Of a stretch of 64,000 bases of DNA, positions 11,744 through 23,924 are shown piece after piece (the first letter of the stretch is position 1; each line of letters opens with the position of its first letter). Origin of the DNA: Acanthacorydalis orientalis. Its lineage: Eukaryota > Arthropoda > Insecta > Megaloptera > Corydalidae. The notes beneath the pieces are model-generated. The model saw nothing but the letters and a program-made list of their open reading frames with translations, did not search any database and was not told the origin of the DNA. The position numbers were made by a program, and so were the translations under genes. Location: positions 36,141,439 to 36,205,438 of the forward strand of contig CM068322.1 in the NCBI GenBank assembly GCA_034766995.1, given 5' to 3'.

Positions 11744-13605
11744 GCTCGGCCCGTGTGACCTACAGGACCCTGTATGGGTCAAGATGAGTGCAGTGGCCTC
11801 AGGAGTGTCCAAGAAACGAAAGAAATCCGACACGAAGCCCCAGGCGCAAATGTAAGTAGTTCGTTTAACGGAGCGGCCGGCGCGCGGCGCCGGACGCGGC
11901 GGTGTCGCAGCGGGCCGCCGGCGCCGTTTCGCCGGAGTGGGCGCGCGTCTCGGTCCGCGATTCAATTTTTTTTTCCATTCTTGAATCTACCTCGACGCGG
12001 TCGCGCGCGAGCGCGGTTTCTTTTCGGGACGAATCTCCGAGTACGACTTCTTCCGTTCATCCGGCGCGTTATTTCTTTTATTTATTTATTTTTTAAAAAG
12101 ACAAAAAAAAACGTAACTAAGTTTCTCTGCTCACATCGATCGGGTTCGAGTAAACGAATATTAGGTTCCGATTCACCTTTTAAAAATAATAAAAAGAATT
12201 CTAAACCACCGACTGTAAGCAGATCCGATATAGGCGGTGGTATTCAGGTGCATGTCAATAACCTATGACAACGCGCGTGCGTGCGTGTGTGTGTGTGTGT
12301 ATATATATATGTATGCATGCATGTATAAATACACACACACACACACACGCCTGACAGATGGATGTGTAGGACGGAGCGCGCGCAACGGCGCTCTGTAAAA
12401 GTGTTTCACACAAGCGAAATCAGCTGAGGACGCCGCCGCACTCGCCACCCGTTCACATATAAATCAATAGGAACAGCTGAGCCTGTGTGTGCGTGTTGTG
12501 TTGAGGCGGTCGGCAGGGTATCGATCGTGCGGTCTCTCGAACACCGGTCGCGATACGATACGCGCGCACGCACGGTCGCAGAGAGAGAGAGTGACCGGCC
12601 GGCGGCGGCGGCGTCCGTCGCTCTTCGACGCGCTGCGGTATATGAAAGCGGTGTTTTTGTGCGGCGCCAACGTCGACATGGCAGTGACGCACACTCCCGT
12701 GTGCGCGCTCGTCCGAGACACGTGCTCGTCGAATGTGCGCGGCGCGAATCGATTTGAGTTTTCGTCCGGCGCTCCTTTCGAGAAAGCGCACCTCGTCGGT
12801 CTCGTCGGCGCGACGTAAAACGAATTCGATGTCCCCGTTCCTCGGGAGGAGGAAAAAACAACGGTCGCGCTCGCTCGTAATGTCGGCGGCGCAGTGCGCC
12901 GGTGGCACGGTCGCGCGAACGAGATGCGACCGCGGCACGCGGCCGACGCCGTTCCAGAGGGCGCGCGGCGTCTCTCATTTGCGACGGCGGCGGCCGTAGC
13001 CGCGCTCCCGTCTAGCGGACGGACGGACCGTCCGCGTTCGTCGAGTCGCTTTCCTCTGCGCGAGCGCGTGTTCGCGTCCCTCCCGTCGACGTGCAGAGCG
13101 GACGTTTTTTCCGTCCTCGCGCGCGCGCCCGCCGTCGAGTTCGAGCGACGCGTTCCTCGCGCCGATCGCCGACGTTCTCGTACCTGCGTGCGCCGCGCAA
13201 AACCGGAAGCACGGAGAGTTTCACGTTCAACGGCGGGCGGTTCGGGCCCGCCGTGCCCGTACGTCATCGCCGCCGCCGCGCACGACACCGAACGACGACG
13301 ATCGGTGCGCCGAGCACGAGCGCGTAAGATCGCACGGGACGCGCGCGCGACGACGGAAGCGACCGCGCCGCGTCCCCGCCGCCGCCGCCGCCGTCGTCGT
13401 CGGTGACGGTCCCGTCTCCCTTCTCTGTTTCAGCAACAAGTGCAACAATGAGAAAAGACGCCGAGAGCAAGAGAACATCTACATAGAGGAGTTGGCCGAG
13501 CTGATATCCGCCAGCTTCGCGGACATGAGCTCTCTGTCGGTCAAGCCGGACAAGTGCGCCATCCTGCATGAGACCGTGAACCAGATCCGACGCATCAAGG
13601 AACAG
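11744..13605 (+). CDS. tai: taiman exons 1-2: start and bHLH
   Basis: Exon 1 (11744-11851) has 40 bases of 5' UTR, then ATG at 11784 with A at -3. It encodes [16 protein letters not shown], a basic stretch likely to act as nuclear localisation signal. Exon 2 (13434-13605) carries the b[22 protein letters not shown] (basic region and helix 1), then a loop, then [21 protein letters not shown] without its last residue as helix 2. [11 protein letters not shown] is the characteristic p160 basic region. The splice between them is phase 2. An out-of-frame ATG lies 10 bases upstream of the start. Confidence 0.95.
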
Positions 13606-16600
13606 GTGCGTGCGCCCCGGCGCCGCGCCGCGCCCGCGCCCGCACCCGGTCCGTAACGGCGGCGCGCTTCTTCTGTTTTCAGGAGAGGGCTCGGCTCGGC
13701 CCGACCGGTGACGCTTCCGCCGTAGCCGTGCAGCAGGGCGAAGTGTCGTCATCGCGTCCGGGCGACATCCTCGCCAACGCGGATTTCGCACCCTACTTGC
13801 TCGAGGCCCTCGAGGGCTTCCTCATCATCGTCTCGAAAGAGGGACGCATCGAACAGTGTTCGACGAACATCGAGAAGTACGTCAAGTTCACGTACGACGA
13901 GGTCGTCCACAAGGACTTCTTCAACATCATCCACCTCGGCGACACAGCCAGGTGCGCGGTCCGCCGCCGGGCGCGGGACGACGGCCGGGAGGGGCGCGCC
14001 CCTCCCGGCCGGTCGGCGCGACGCGCGGCGTGACCGTCCGCTCCCGTTCGCAGGTTCAGCGCTATCCTGAAACCGCCGCTGTCGGTCGGCTGGGGCTCCG
14101 GCGACGCGGAACTCGGCGCGGGCAGCGCCGGCAATCGGTCGTTCACGTGCCGCTTCCTCGTCAAGCCGCCCGACGATCGGGACGCGTCGCTCGACGAACG
14201 GCAGACGCGCGTCGACAAGTACGAGCAGATGCACGTGTGCTCGGCCGAGGTGCGGTATCCGCCCAACGACGAGAACGCAGGTGAGGGAGCGCGCGCGCGC
14301 GACGCGACGCGGCCGCCCGCACGCTCTCCCTCGCTCACTCTCTCACCGTACGCCCCCCCCGGCCCCCGGCCCCGTCCACTCGTTACAGAGACGTGTTTGA
14401 TGTGCATCGTGCGACGCATACCGCACACGGAGAAAGCGACCTCGGTGACGAGCGGCGGCGCGACGTCGCTCGAACAGTTCTCGACCAAGCTCGACACCGA
14501 CGGCAAGATAGTCTCGATAGACATATCGGCGGTGTCGTCGCTCTACTTGCAGTACGTGAACAAGGGCCTCGTCGGCAGCGTCATCCAGGAGTTATGTCCG
14601 CCGAGCGAGGTGCATAAGATCGACGCGCACCTGAAAGAAGCGATACAGACCGGCGGCACGGTCACCGGCATCTTCAGGCTGAGGTTCGTGTCGGCGCCGG
14701 ACAAGTACCTGAACATACAGTCGACGTCGAAGTTCTTCAAGAGCGACCTCAGCGAGCACATCATGTCGACGCATTTCATTATCGGAATCGGGTGAGTGTG
14801 CGAGCGCGACCGGCCGCCCGCCCGCCGGCGCGTCGGGACGACGATTGTTTTCGCGCCGCCGCGATCTCGACCCGCCGCGCCGTCGGACCGGGAACGCGCG
14901 CTCGCCTGTTTGCCGCCGGCCCGTCCCCGCGCCGCGCTCGCCGCGTCCTTCGTGCCCGTCGCGAAAGGTGCGCGAGCGCGCGGCGTACGAAACGCTCGTC
15001 GTCGTGCGAGCGACGTTCGCGTGTTGTCGCGGCGCGTAGTGCGATCGTTAACGTTCGATCTCTCTCTCTCTCTCTCTGTCGTATAGTAAACGATCGTTTC
15101 CGTACGAGCGATAGCGCCGCTCTCGAGTACACGGATCTCACGATCTCGTGCCGCGACGTGTGAAATCGTAACCTGAACGTCGAATCTCCGTGCACGGTAG
15201 CGCGCTCCCGGCCGGCGGCGCACGGTCGTCGGCCCGGCTGCCGACCGCCCGCCGGCCCGCCGCGCCCGTCCGCACGCGCGTCGTTCGCCGCCCACGTGTG
15301 ACGAACGTCGTGTTCGACTTGTGAGCGGATCGAGCGGATCTCGCACTGAACTCGTTCGGCTTTACACGATAGTAGGCCCGGGTTCGAGTGGTCTTAAACG
15401 CGCGCGCGAGCGACTTCTTCCCTCGACGTCACCGCGGCCCCTGTCCGTCGAACTCCGGAATAACGCGCGCTGTGCGCGCGCGTGTGTGTGCGCGTGTATA
15501 TATACATATATGTGTATATACACATACACACACACACACGTACACATGTACGCGTATGTCACTGCCCGATATCACGTCGAACTCGCGACGGCGCCGCTTC
15601 GCGTTCGCGTCGCGTAAGAACCGTTTTCGAATCGATACCGGGCGGACGCCTCTCGTCCCCCGAAACGTTCATCGGAAACGTCCGCCGCCCGTCCGTCACG
15701 TCGGTTCCTGTTTCCAGCGAGTCGGACGAGAACGAGTCGTCCGCCGTCAATAGCGGCGAGAGCAGCTCGACGCCGATCGGCGGCCCGCTGATGACGAGCG
15801 TCATGAACGGCGCGACGGGCGTCGCGACGCCGTCGCCGCGCGCGCCCGGTTCGTCCGGCCTCGTCGTCGGATCGCAAGCGACGAACAGTCTGAACAGCGG
15901 CGCTTCGGCGCCGTCGTACCTCTTCCCCGGCGGCGAGCACGAGTTCGATTCGCTGCTGACGTCGACGTGGGACGTCGACCTCGCGTCGTGGCCGGACCCG
16001 ACGCCGAGCTCGAGACCGGGCAGCAGGCACAGCGCGGCCGCCGCGCCAGTGTCGGCGCCGACGCCGAGGCCGCCGAGCGCGAGCCCGTGCGCCGCGAGCC
16101 CGCTGCAGCAGTACGGGCAGCCGTCGCCGGCGACCGGCCAGAACAACCCGCCGACGCCGTCCGGCCAGTACGGCGCGCCGTTCGTCTTCGGCCCGATCGG
16201 CGACCCGCCGTCGTTCAAGCTCGAGGAGCAGACGACGAACAAGGAGAACGCCGTCGACGAGAGCAAGCTCAGAGATCTGCTGACCGTCAAGCGTCCGGCG
16301 GATCATCCGCCGCCTCCGTCGTCGTCGTCGTCGTCGACGATGACGACGACCACGAACGACGACGACGACGCGAGGAACAAGCACAGGATACTGAAGGACC
16401 TGCTGAACCAGGACGACGACGACGAGTCGAAGAACGGCGTCAAGGCGAACGCGAGGGCGTCGGCCGGCGGGATCGGCGCGCAGTCGCGCCCGGCGCGGCA
16501 CGAGCACGCGAAGGCGCCGGGCGGCGGCAACGACATGCTCCTGAAGGTGAGTCGGCGCGGCGGACGCGACGCGCGCGCGCGCGCGTCGCGGCCGGTCGCT

Positions 16601-19600
16601 CGCACGTCGCGTCGCGCTTTTCAGCTGCTGAACGAGAAGTCGGACGACGACGACGTCGAGGCGCGCGCCGGCCTGAAGAAGCAGAGCGAGCTGCTGCAGC
16701 GGCTGCTGAAGGAGCAGGACGAGGACCGGAAGCCGACGTCGCACGCCGACGACCCGAGCCGCGAGGACGGCCTGCTGATGAGCCTCGGCTTCGGCTCTCC
16801 GTCGCCGCCGCGCGGACGGAAGAGGCCGAACGAGGACGGCGACGACCGCCGCGGCGGCAGGGGCGGCGGCGCGGCCGACGGCTGCGGGCCGGTAGGCTCG
16901 GCCGGGCCGACGTCGCGGAACAGCAAGCTGTGGGAGAAGAACAAGATGCTCGCGTCGCTGCTCGAGAAGCAGCCGTCGGCGACGCCGATCCCGGTGCTAC
17001 CGGCGAGCGTGATATCGGCGACGCCGCAGGAGCTGCTGATGAGGGGCGATTCGCGCAAGATCGGCGGCTCGTTCGCGAACGACGCTTTCGGCGCGACGAC
17101 GTGCGCGAACGGTCCGACGACGACGACGACGAACGCGACGGCCGGCGCCGGGAGGGGCAGGCCGGCGCCGGGACGGCCGGCGAACGCGTCGTCGGCGTAC
17201 CCGGACAGGAGCGCGGCGGCCGCCGGCGTCGGCGCGGCGGTCGCGTGCGCCGTCGACGCGCCGGCCGACGCGGCGCCGCCGGGCGTCCGCGGCCGCGTCG
17301 ACGCGCAGCAGAACCACCGTCGGTTCGGAGTCGACGCGGCCGGCGACTGGGACAGCCAGAACGATCCGCTGCTGAGCGACATCCTCGACCAGGTGATGGA
17401 CATCGTGCCGGACATCTACGTGACCGACTCGTCGACGATCATGAACCTGCTGAACCTGCACACGGCGTTCGATCCGCCGCAGAACGACAACATGAACGAG
17501 AAGATGGCGATCAACGCGATACAGAAGTCGCTGATGCAGTGCGAGAACGCGGTCAAGGGCCCGTCGTCGCCGGGCATGTCGATGCCGCCGGGCACGCCGC
17601 CGGCGTACTCGACGTCGACGATGACGCAGGCGAACCGGACGCAGGGCGGGTTCCCGCCGCCGCCGGTGTACCCGCAGCGGCCGCGTATCGGCGCGCGCGG
17701 GAACGCGCAGTACGTGATCGCCGGCGGCAACCTGAACCAGCAGCAGCAGCAGCAGCTGATGCTGCAGCAGCAGCAGCAGAAGAACAAGATGATGCTGCAG
17801 CAGCAGCGGAGACTGCTGCAGCAGCAGCAGCAGCAGCAGCTGCTGATCCCGTCGAACGCGGCCGCCGAACTGAACTCGGGGCTGACGAACATCGACAGCC
17901 TGCTGAACGACGCGGTCGCGCCGAACGTGTCGCTGCAGAGGTCGACGAGCGCGCCGGACCCGCAGCTGTCGCCCGGCTACGGGATCGGTTCGACGCAGCG
18001 CGTGAGCGTGCAGCAGGCGCAGCATCAGGCGCAGCAGCAGGCGCAGCAGCAGGCGCAGCAGCAGGCGCAGCAGCAGGCGCAGCATCAGGCGCAGCAGCAG
18101 CAGCAGCCGTACTCGCCGAGCTATCCGCAGACGAGTCAGTATCAGCAGGCGACGAGCGCGAGGCTGTCGCCCCACGCGCCGGCGCGACAGGCGACGTATC
18201 AGAACGCGATGAACGTCGCGCAGACGCAGGCGACGCAGGGCTGGGGCGGCGCGCAGCCTCCGCCGCCTCCGCAGGGTCGGCTCGGACCGCCGCAGCAGCA
18301 GAATCCGATGCTGAACTCGCAGCTGACGGTGAGCGAGCGCGTTCCGTCCGGGCCGGCGGCGCGTACCGACCGCACGATATGTTTTCGATATGTTTTCAGA
18401 GCGCCGGCTACGCGAACAGACCGTTCGGCGGCGTGCAGCGCGGCAACGGGCCTAACGCGAACCAGAGGGTCGGATCGATCGGAATGGTCGGCAGCCCGGG
18501 CTCGGCGCAGGGCGCGGTCTCGGCGCGCCAGTCGCCGTACCAGAGCGGCGACGGGTTCGCGGGCGGCGGAGGAGGAGGCGGCTCGCCGACGCCGGGCGCT
18601 CCCCCGTACGCCGCGTACCAGCAGCAGCAGCAGCAGCTGCAGCAGAGGTTGCAGCGGACGATGAGCGCTCCGACCGCGACGACGCACCTGCCAGGTATTT
18701 AGGACCGACGCGCGTTCGGTTTCCGGTCGCGACGACGCGCGGGATCGTCGCGCGCTCTCGCGGCGGATCTCCGTGGCGGACGTCGTCGGTTTCGTCTCGC
18801 TCCGAGAGGAGACGGACGTTTCCTCTGGCGTACGCGCACGCGCGGCACGAGACGCGATCGGTACGTCGACTTCGTACGCGACGAGCGCGGCGTTTCGAAC
18901 CGACGGCCGCGCACGACGCGCGTACGACGTCGTAGACGAAACGGATCCGAACGTTCGTTTCGGCGGTCGCGATCGGTTCGGACGGCGTCGCTACGTTCGC
19001 CGAGCGTCGTTCCTCACGCGGACCGTTCGATTTTTTCGTGCGGAGGCGCGCGCGTCGCGCGCCCCGTCGCCATCTTCCGCTCGTTTCGCTCCAGGCGTAG
19101 GTCCGTACACGAACGTCTTCGATCGCGTTCCTGCAGACCGTCGACCGCTCGCCGTACGGTAGGATCGCGAGAGCCGTGTCCGAATCGTGTCGTCGACTCG
19201 ACACGCGTCGGAGCGGTTCCGTGCCGTGCGGACGGTCGCGGCGACGGACGCCGTCGCTCTCGACTCCGGCGTGCGGAGAATTCGGTCGCGTGCGACGCCG
19301 TCGTCGTCGACGGAACCGGATCGGAGACGGCCGCGTTTTTTTTCGATCGCTCGTGTTCCGAGCGCGCTCGATATCGAGGTTCGATCGATATCGGGTTTTC
19401 GCCCCGACTCTCGTCGTGTCCGTCGATCGGTCGCGCTCGTCCGGAAGCGCGAGGTCTCACGAGAAACCGTCGGTTTTCGTAGGATCGACGTCGGTTCGCG
19501 TGCGTGCGTGTGTTTTCCTCCGGACGCGGCGCCGGTCGCTCGCGTGACGGTCCGGAGCGCGTCGAGCGACCGCTCTTCGCGCGCCGGATCGGTACGGCGG

Positions 19601-20903
19601 CCGTCCGTCGGATCCGCGATCCGATACGCGGCCGGCGCCGCCGCGCCGCGACGACGTGCGCCGCTCGAGTTCCGACACGGCGGAAAACGTTCCCGCTCCG
19701 GCGATCCGGTCCGCCCGTGTCGACGGCGATCGGATCGCTCCGTCGAACTCCGACGCCGAACGCGTTCTCGATCGGCGGCCGGCGAAGATCGTCGCCGCGA
19801 TCGGCCGACGCGACACGGGCGGTCCGCGCGTCTCTCTCCCGGGTCGCGTCCGTGACGCGATCGCCCGGCGACGCGCGTCTCCCGCACGACCGCACGTCCG
19901 TCGAGAAGCCGAACGCGGGCCGGAGGCGCGTCCGTCCGTCGATCTTCTCTCTTCGCTTCGATCGACCGTCTAAAGTGACCGTCCAAAGAACAGCACGGTC
20001 GATCGACGGCGCTCGTCGACGCGGGAGCCGGAGACCGGCCGACGCGCGCCGTTTTTCGAAACCGTCACGGATCGGACCGGGTTCGCCGGTCGGAGCGTCG
20101 CCGACGAGAGTCGGACCGAACGCGCGTTCCCCGCCGCCGTCGTCGTCGTCGTCGTCGCTCGAGCACGTCCGACGCGTGCTTTCGGTGCCGTCCGTCCGAC
20201 GCGCGCACGCGACACACGAAACACACTCGACACACGCACGCACGGTCACACAGAGAACCACGTCTCGTGAATAACGATATCTCGTAACTGATGGCGCGTC
20301 TCGTTTACAGGTGGACTAGGCTCCCCGCGGCATTACCCGCACGCGCCCCCGCCCCACCATCCTTCCGCTCCGCCTCCGCCACACGCCCGTCATCCCGCCG
20401 TGCCCCCACCGCAGACACAGCAGGGGGGTCCGTCCCCGTACCCGCCCACGCAGCAGGGCTACGAAACAATGCAGCCCCCACAGTACTGTTACGATCAGAC
20501 GAGCTTACAGTTAGCGTACAATGGGGCCGACAGGGGCCGAGCCCCACCCCCGTCGCAGGGTGGTAAGTCTCCACCGCCGCCTGCCCCCGATACGCACTCA
20601 CACTAACGATACGGTCGTCACGTGCGTGCGCCGACGTGCACGCACGTGTGCGAGGCTGCGCGCGCACGTCTCTGCATTCGAACGTGCGTGCGTGTGCGCG
20701 TTTGTGTATATATATGTAATACGCGCGCACGCACGCACGTTCACGTACACGTACGTAATATATGTGCCTTTGATTACAATTCAAGAATCGCCTGTCACTC
20801 ACTCACTCACTCACCACTCGCTCACCGGTTCATCCGCTCACTCACTCACTCACTCACTCAGTAGCTCGCTCACAACATTGTGTATGTGTGTATATATATG
20901 TAC

Positions 20904-20940
<37 letters not shown>

Positions 20941-20984
20941 GCATATATATATATATATATATATATATACACTCGCATATATGC

Positions 20985-21025
<41 letters not shown>

Positions 21026-23886
21026 TATATGTATGTATGTACATGTATATATATATATATATATATATTTATTTATTTATATATGTATGTACACGTGCAT
21101 ATGTACATATATATATATACACACTCACATACATGTCCATTTTGTTGGGATTTTGTGTTTGTGATATCGGTTAACAAATTTTTCTAATATTTATCTCGAG
21201 AAATCGGAAAGGCGATCGTCGTAGCCGTCGAAGAATCGTCCGGACGTCTGCGTGTCGTCTTATCGTTTTCACGTGACGTTCGTGGCGCCGGCAGAAAGAA
21301 CGTCGCGTTCGCTTCGGAGCGCGCGCGTCGGCGTCGCGGCGGCGGCGCGTGCGTTTTCGCGGATCGTAGTGGTTTTTTTTCGTTTCGAACGCCGACGGGC
21401 GACCGTCTCGTCTCGTCACGTGTCGCGTCCGTCGTTTTTTTTTCCTCGCGAGGTTCGAACGAGCGTCGTACTACGTTCCCGCGATGCGGACCGTGACGCC
21501 GGCTTTCGCCGTCGCCCTCGGCGCGGACCGTCTCGAAGAAAATGATAACGAGAGCCGGACGGTATCGCGGATCCCGGACGTTCTTTTCGCCGCCGCTACG
21601 ACGTTCGTCGAGACGTCCTCACACACTGTGATTAACCGTAAACGTGGGGTACTTCCTGTTTTACCGTTCGCCCGTCGGCGACGCGGCCTCCTGTTTCGCC
21701 GCACGCCGACGGACGATCGACGTCGGACTCGTCGGGATCGATCCGGCGGCGGCGTCCTCTCTCGCCGTACGGATCCGTATCGTCCGCGACGGACCGCGAC
21801 CGATCGTCGCTCCGTCCGTCGGTTTCGATCTCGGCCGGCGGAGGGGGGACGCGCCGGTCGACGTCCGGAAGAAGACCGAGACGTTCCCGACGATCCTGTC
21901 CGGCGACGCTCCTCGTCCTACGTCCCCGGAAACGTACGCCTCGTTCTCGTCTATGCGTATCGTTTATCGTACGTCGTCGTCGTCGTTTTATTTTTACGTT
22001 CCGTACGTACGTGTGTGTCGATCGGCGTACGGTCTCGCCGTCTGAACGCGCGTGCGTGCGTGCGTGTCGTGTCGTCGTACCCGATCGCTGTCGTCGGTGG
22101 TTTTTATTTACGACGTCGAACGGATCCGTACGCGCCGCCGACGGCGCGCGACGCGCCGGACGTCTCGCCCCGTCCGTCTCGGTTCCGTCGAATCGCGCTC
22201 GTAGCCCGCCGCGAGTCCGGCTCGCGGGTCGGCGTCCGGCGGCCGCGCGTGCGAAACGGTCGCCGGAAGACGGCCCGCGAGCTCGAATCGGTCGCGATCG
22301 GACTCGTACGCCGTTCGGTCCGACGGCGACGACCCGTCGTCCTCGCCTTCGCCTTCTGACGTTTCGATCCGGTTCGCGTGCGTTCGCGTTTCGTAATTTT
22401 CACGGATCTCTCTCGGGCGGCACGACGGCACCGGCGTGCCGCCTCGATCGCTTCGAAACCGAACGAATCCGTTCCGTCCGACGTCGTAAAACCTATCGCT
22501 CGTACGAGGCGCACGTGCACGTATATATACGTGTGTATATATGTATATATATATATGCGCACGTGTATACGTATACATAAACGATTCGCTTCACTCTCGT
22601 ACTCCGCAGTCCGCTACTTTTTGTGTTATGTGTGTGTCGCACCTGCTAATCGAAACCAGTGTTGTTATTATAACGTTTGTATATAAACATGCACGCTTTG
22701 CATCTTTCGATGTCCGTTATCGTTTTCGGCGTATGAAATAAATTAACTACGCGTCACTACGACGCGTACGTAGCGATTTTCTATCTAAACGTAGACGCGG
22801 TCTAAGCGTCGACGCGTCGCACGCGCACGCACGCTCACGTACATACATATACATATATATATATATATATATACACGTGCGCGTGCGTGTACGTACGTGT
22901 TCGTACGCGAGTACACGAACGTGTACGTACGTACGTACGTACGTACGTACGTACGTGCTCTTTCGTCGTTATCGTCTTCGTCGGGGGCGTCGTCGCAATC
23001 CGCACGGGAATCGCACGTCCGTGCCGATCCGTCACGACGACGGAGTGTCGGAAGTAAGAGAGAACAACGTCTCCGACGCGTACGGATCTCCGCCGTCGCG
23101 GTCGGTCGGCGACGTCGAGCGGGACGTGTCCGCGCGCCGCTCGACACTCGGACGAAGCGTTCATCGTACGGACAGAGAGAGAGAGAGACGGACGATGTTT
23201 CGTCCGTGTCTCCGGTCTCACGAGATCGTCGTGACGAGAGCTCTCTCCCGCGTTCCGCTCGTCGTCCTCCGCGACCGAGAGACCGTACGCGTCCGGGACC
23301 GTAGCGCTCGCGCGCGCGCCTCCCTACCGAGTCGTTAACGTTCGCTTTTCGTCCGCGAGGAGGAACGACGACGTCCGAGTACGTCCGTCAAGAGCTGCGG
23401 GCGAGAGTCGGCGCGCGTAGCACCGGCCAACAGGTGTCGGCGGGACCGCAGCAACAGCAGCAACAACAACAGCAGCAGCAGCAGCAGGGCGGCGTCGCGC
23501 GACAGTCCGGTCCGGCCGTCGCTCAGGCGGCGAACGCTCAGTCCCAGAATCAGTCGTCGCAGCTCGCCGGCCAGCAAGTCTCGTCGGCCGATCTCGAATC
23601 GCTCGGACTGACGTACGAGATGGCCCCCGCCGGTAAGTGATCGAGAGAACGCCGTCGACGGTACGTGTCGTCCGTAGAGATACACGCGCGTACGTACGCA
23701 CGTATACGCATACATATGCCTATACTTGTGTGTATGTATATGAATATATATATGTATGTATCTATGTACGTACGTACGTACATACAAGAATGTATATATG
23801 TACATATATATATATACATACACATATATATATATATACATACATATGCATACATATACATACATACATACATGTATATATGTACA

Positions 23887-23924
<38 letters not shown>

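Noticed and set aside
15370..15392. GGGTTCGAGTGG as a tRNA B box
   Set aside because: It does not match the full GGTTCGANNCC and no cloverleaf or A box could be placed around it.
16997..18175. 392-codon minus-strand frame
   Set aside because: Antisense shadow of the CAG-repeat region, composed of Leu and Arg runs.
15482..18664. Single 1060-codon open frame on the + strand
   Set aside because: It joins a microsatellite-encoded start, intron 5 sequence, taiman exons 6-7 and the stop-free 78-base intron, then runs past the exon 7 donor into another frame. Only the parts in exons 6 and 7 are supported.
15967..18702. 911-codon frame overlapping taiman
   Set aside because: It is the shifted-frame shadow of taiman exons in GC-rich sequence, with Arg/Ala/Glu-rich content and no family motif.
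18991..20261. Overlapping 331- and 415-codon minus-strand frames
   Set aside because: They lie in taiman intron 8, are Arg-rich in two frames at once, and have no recognisable motif.
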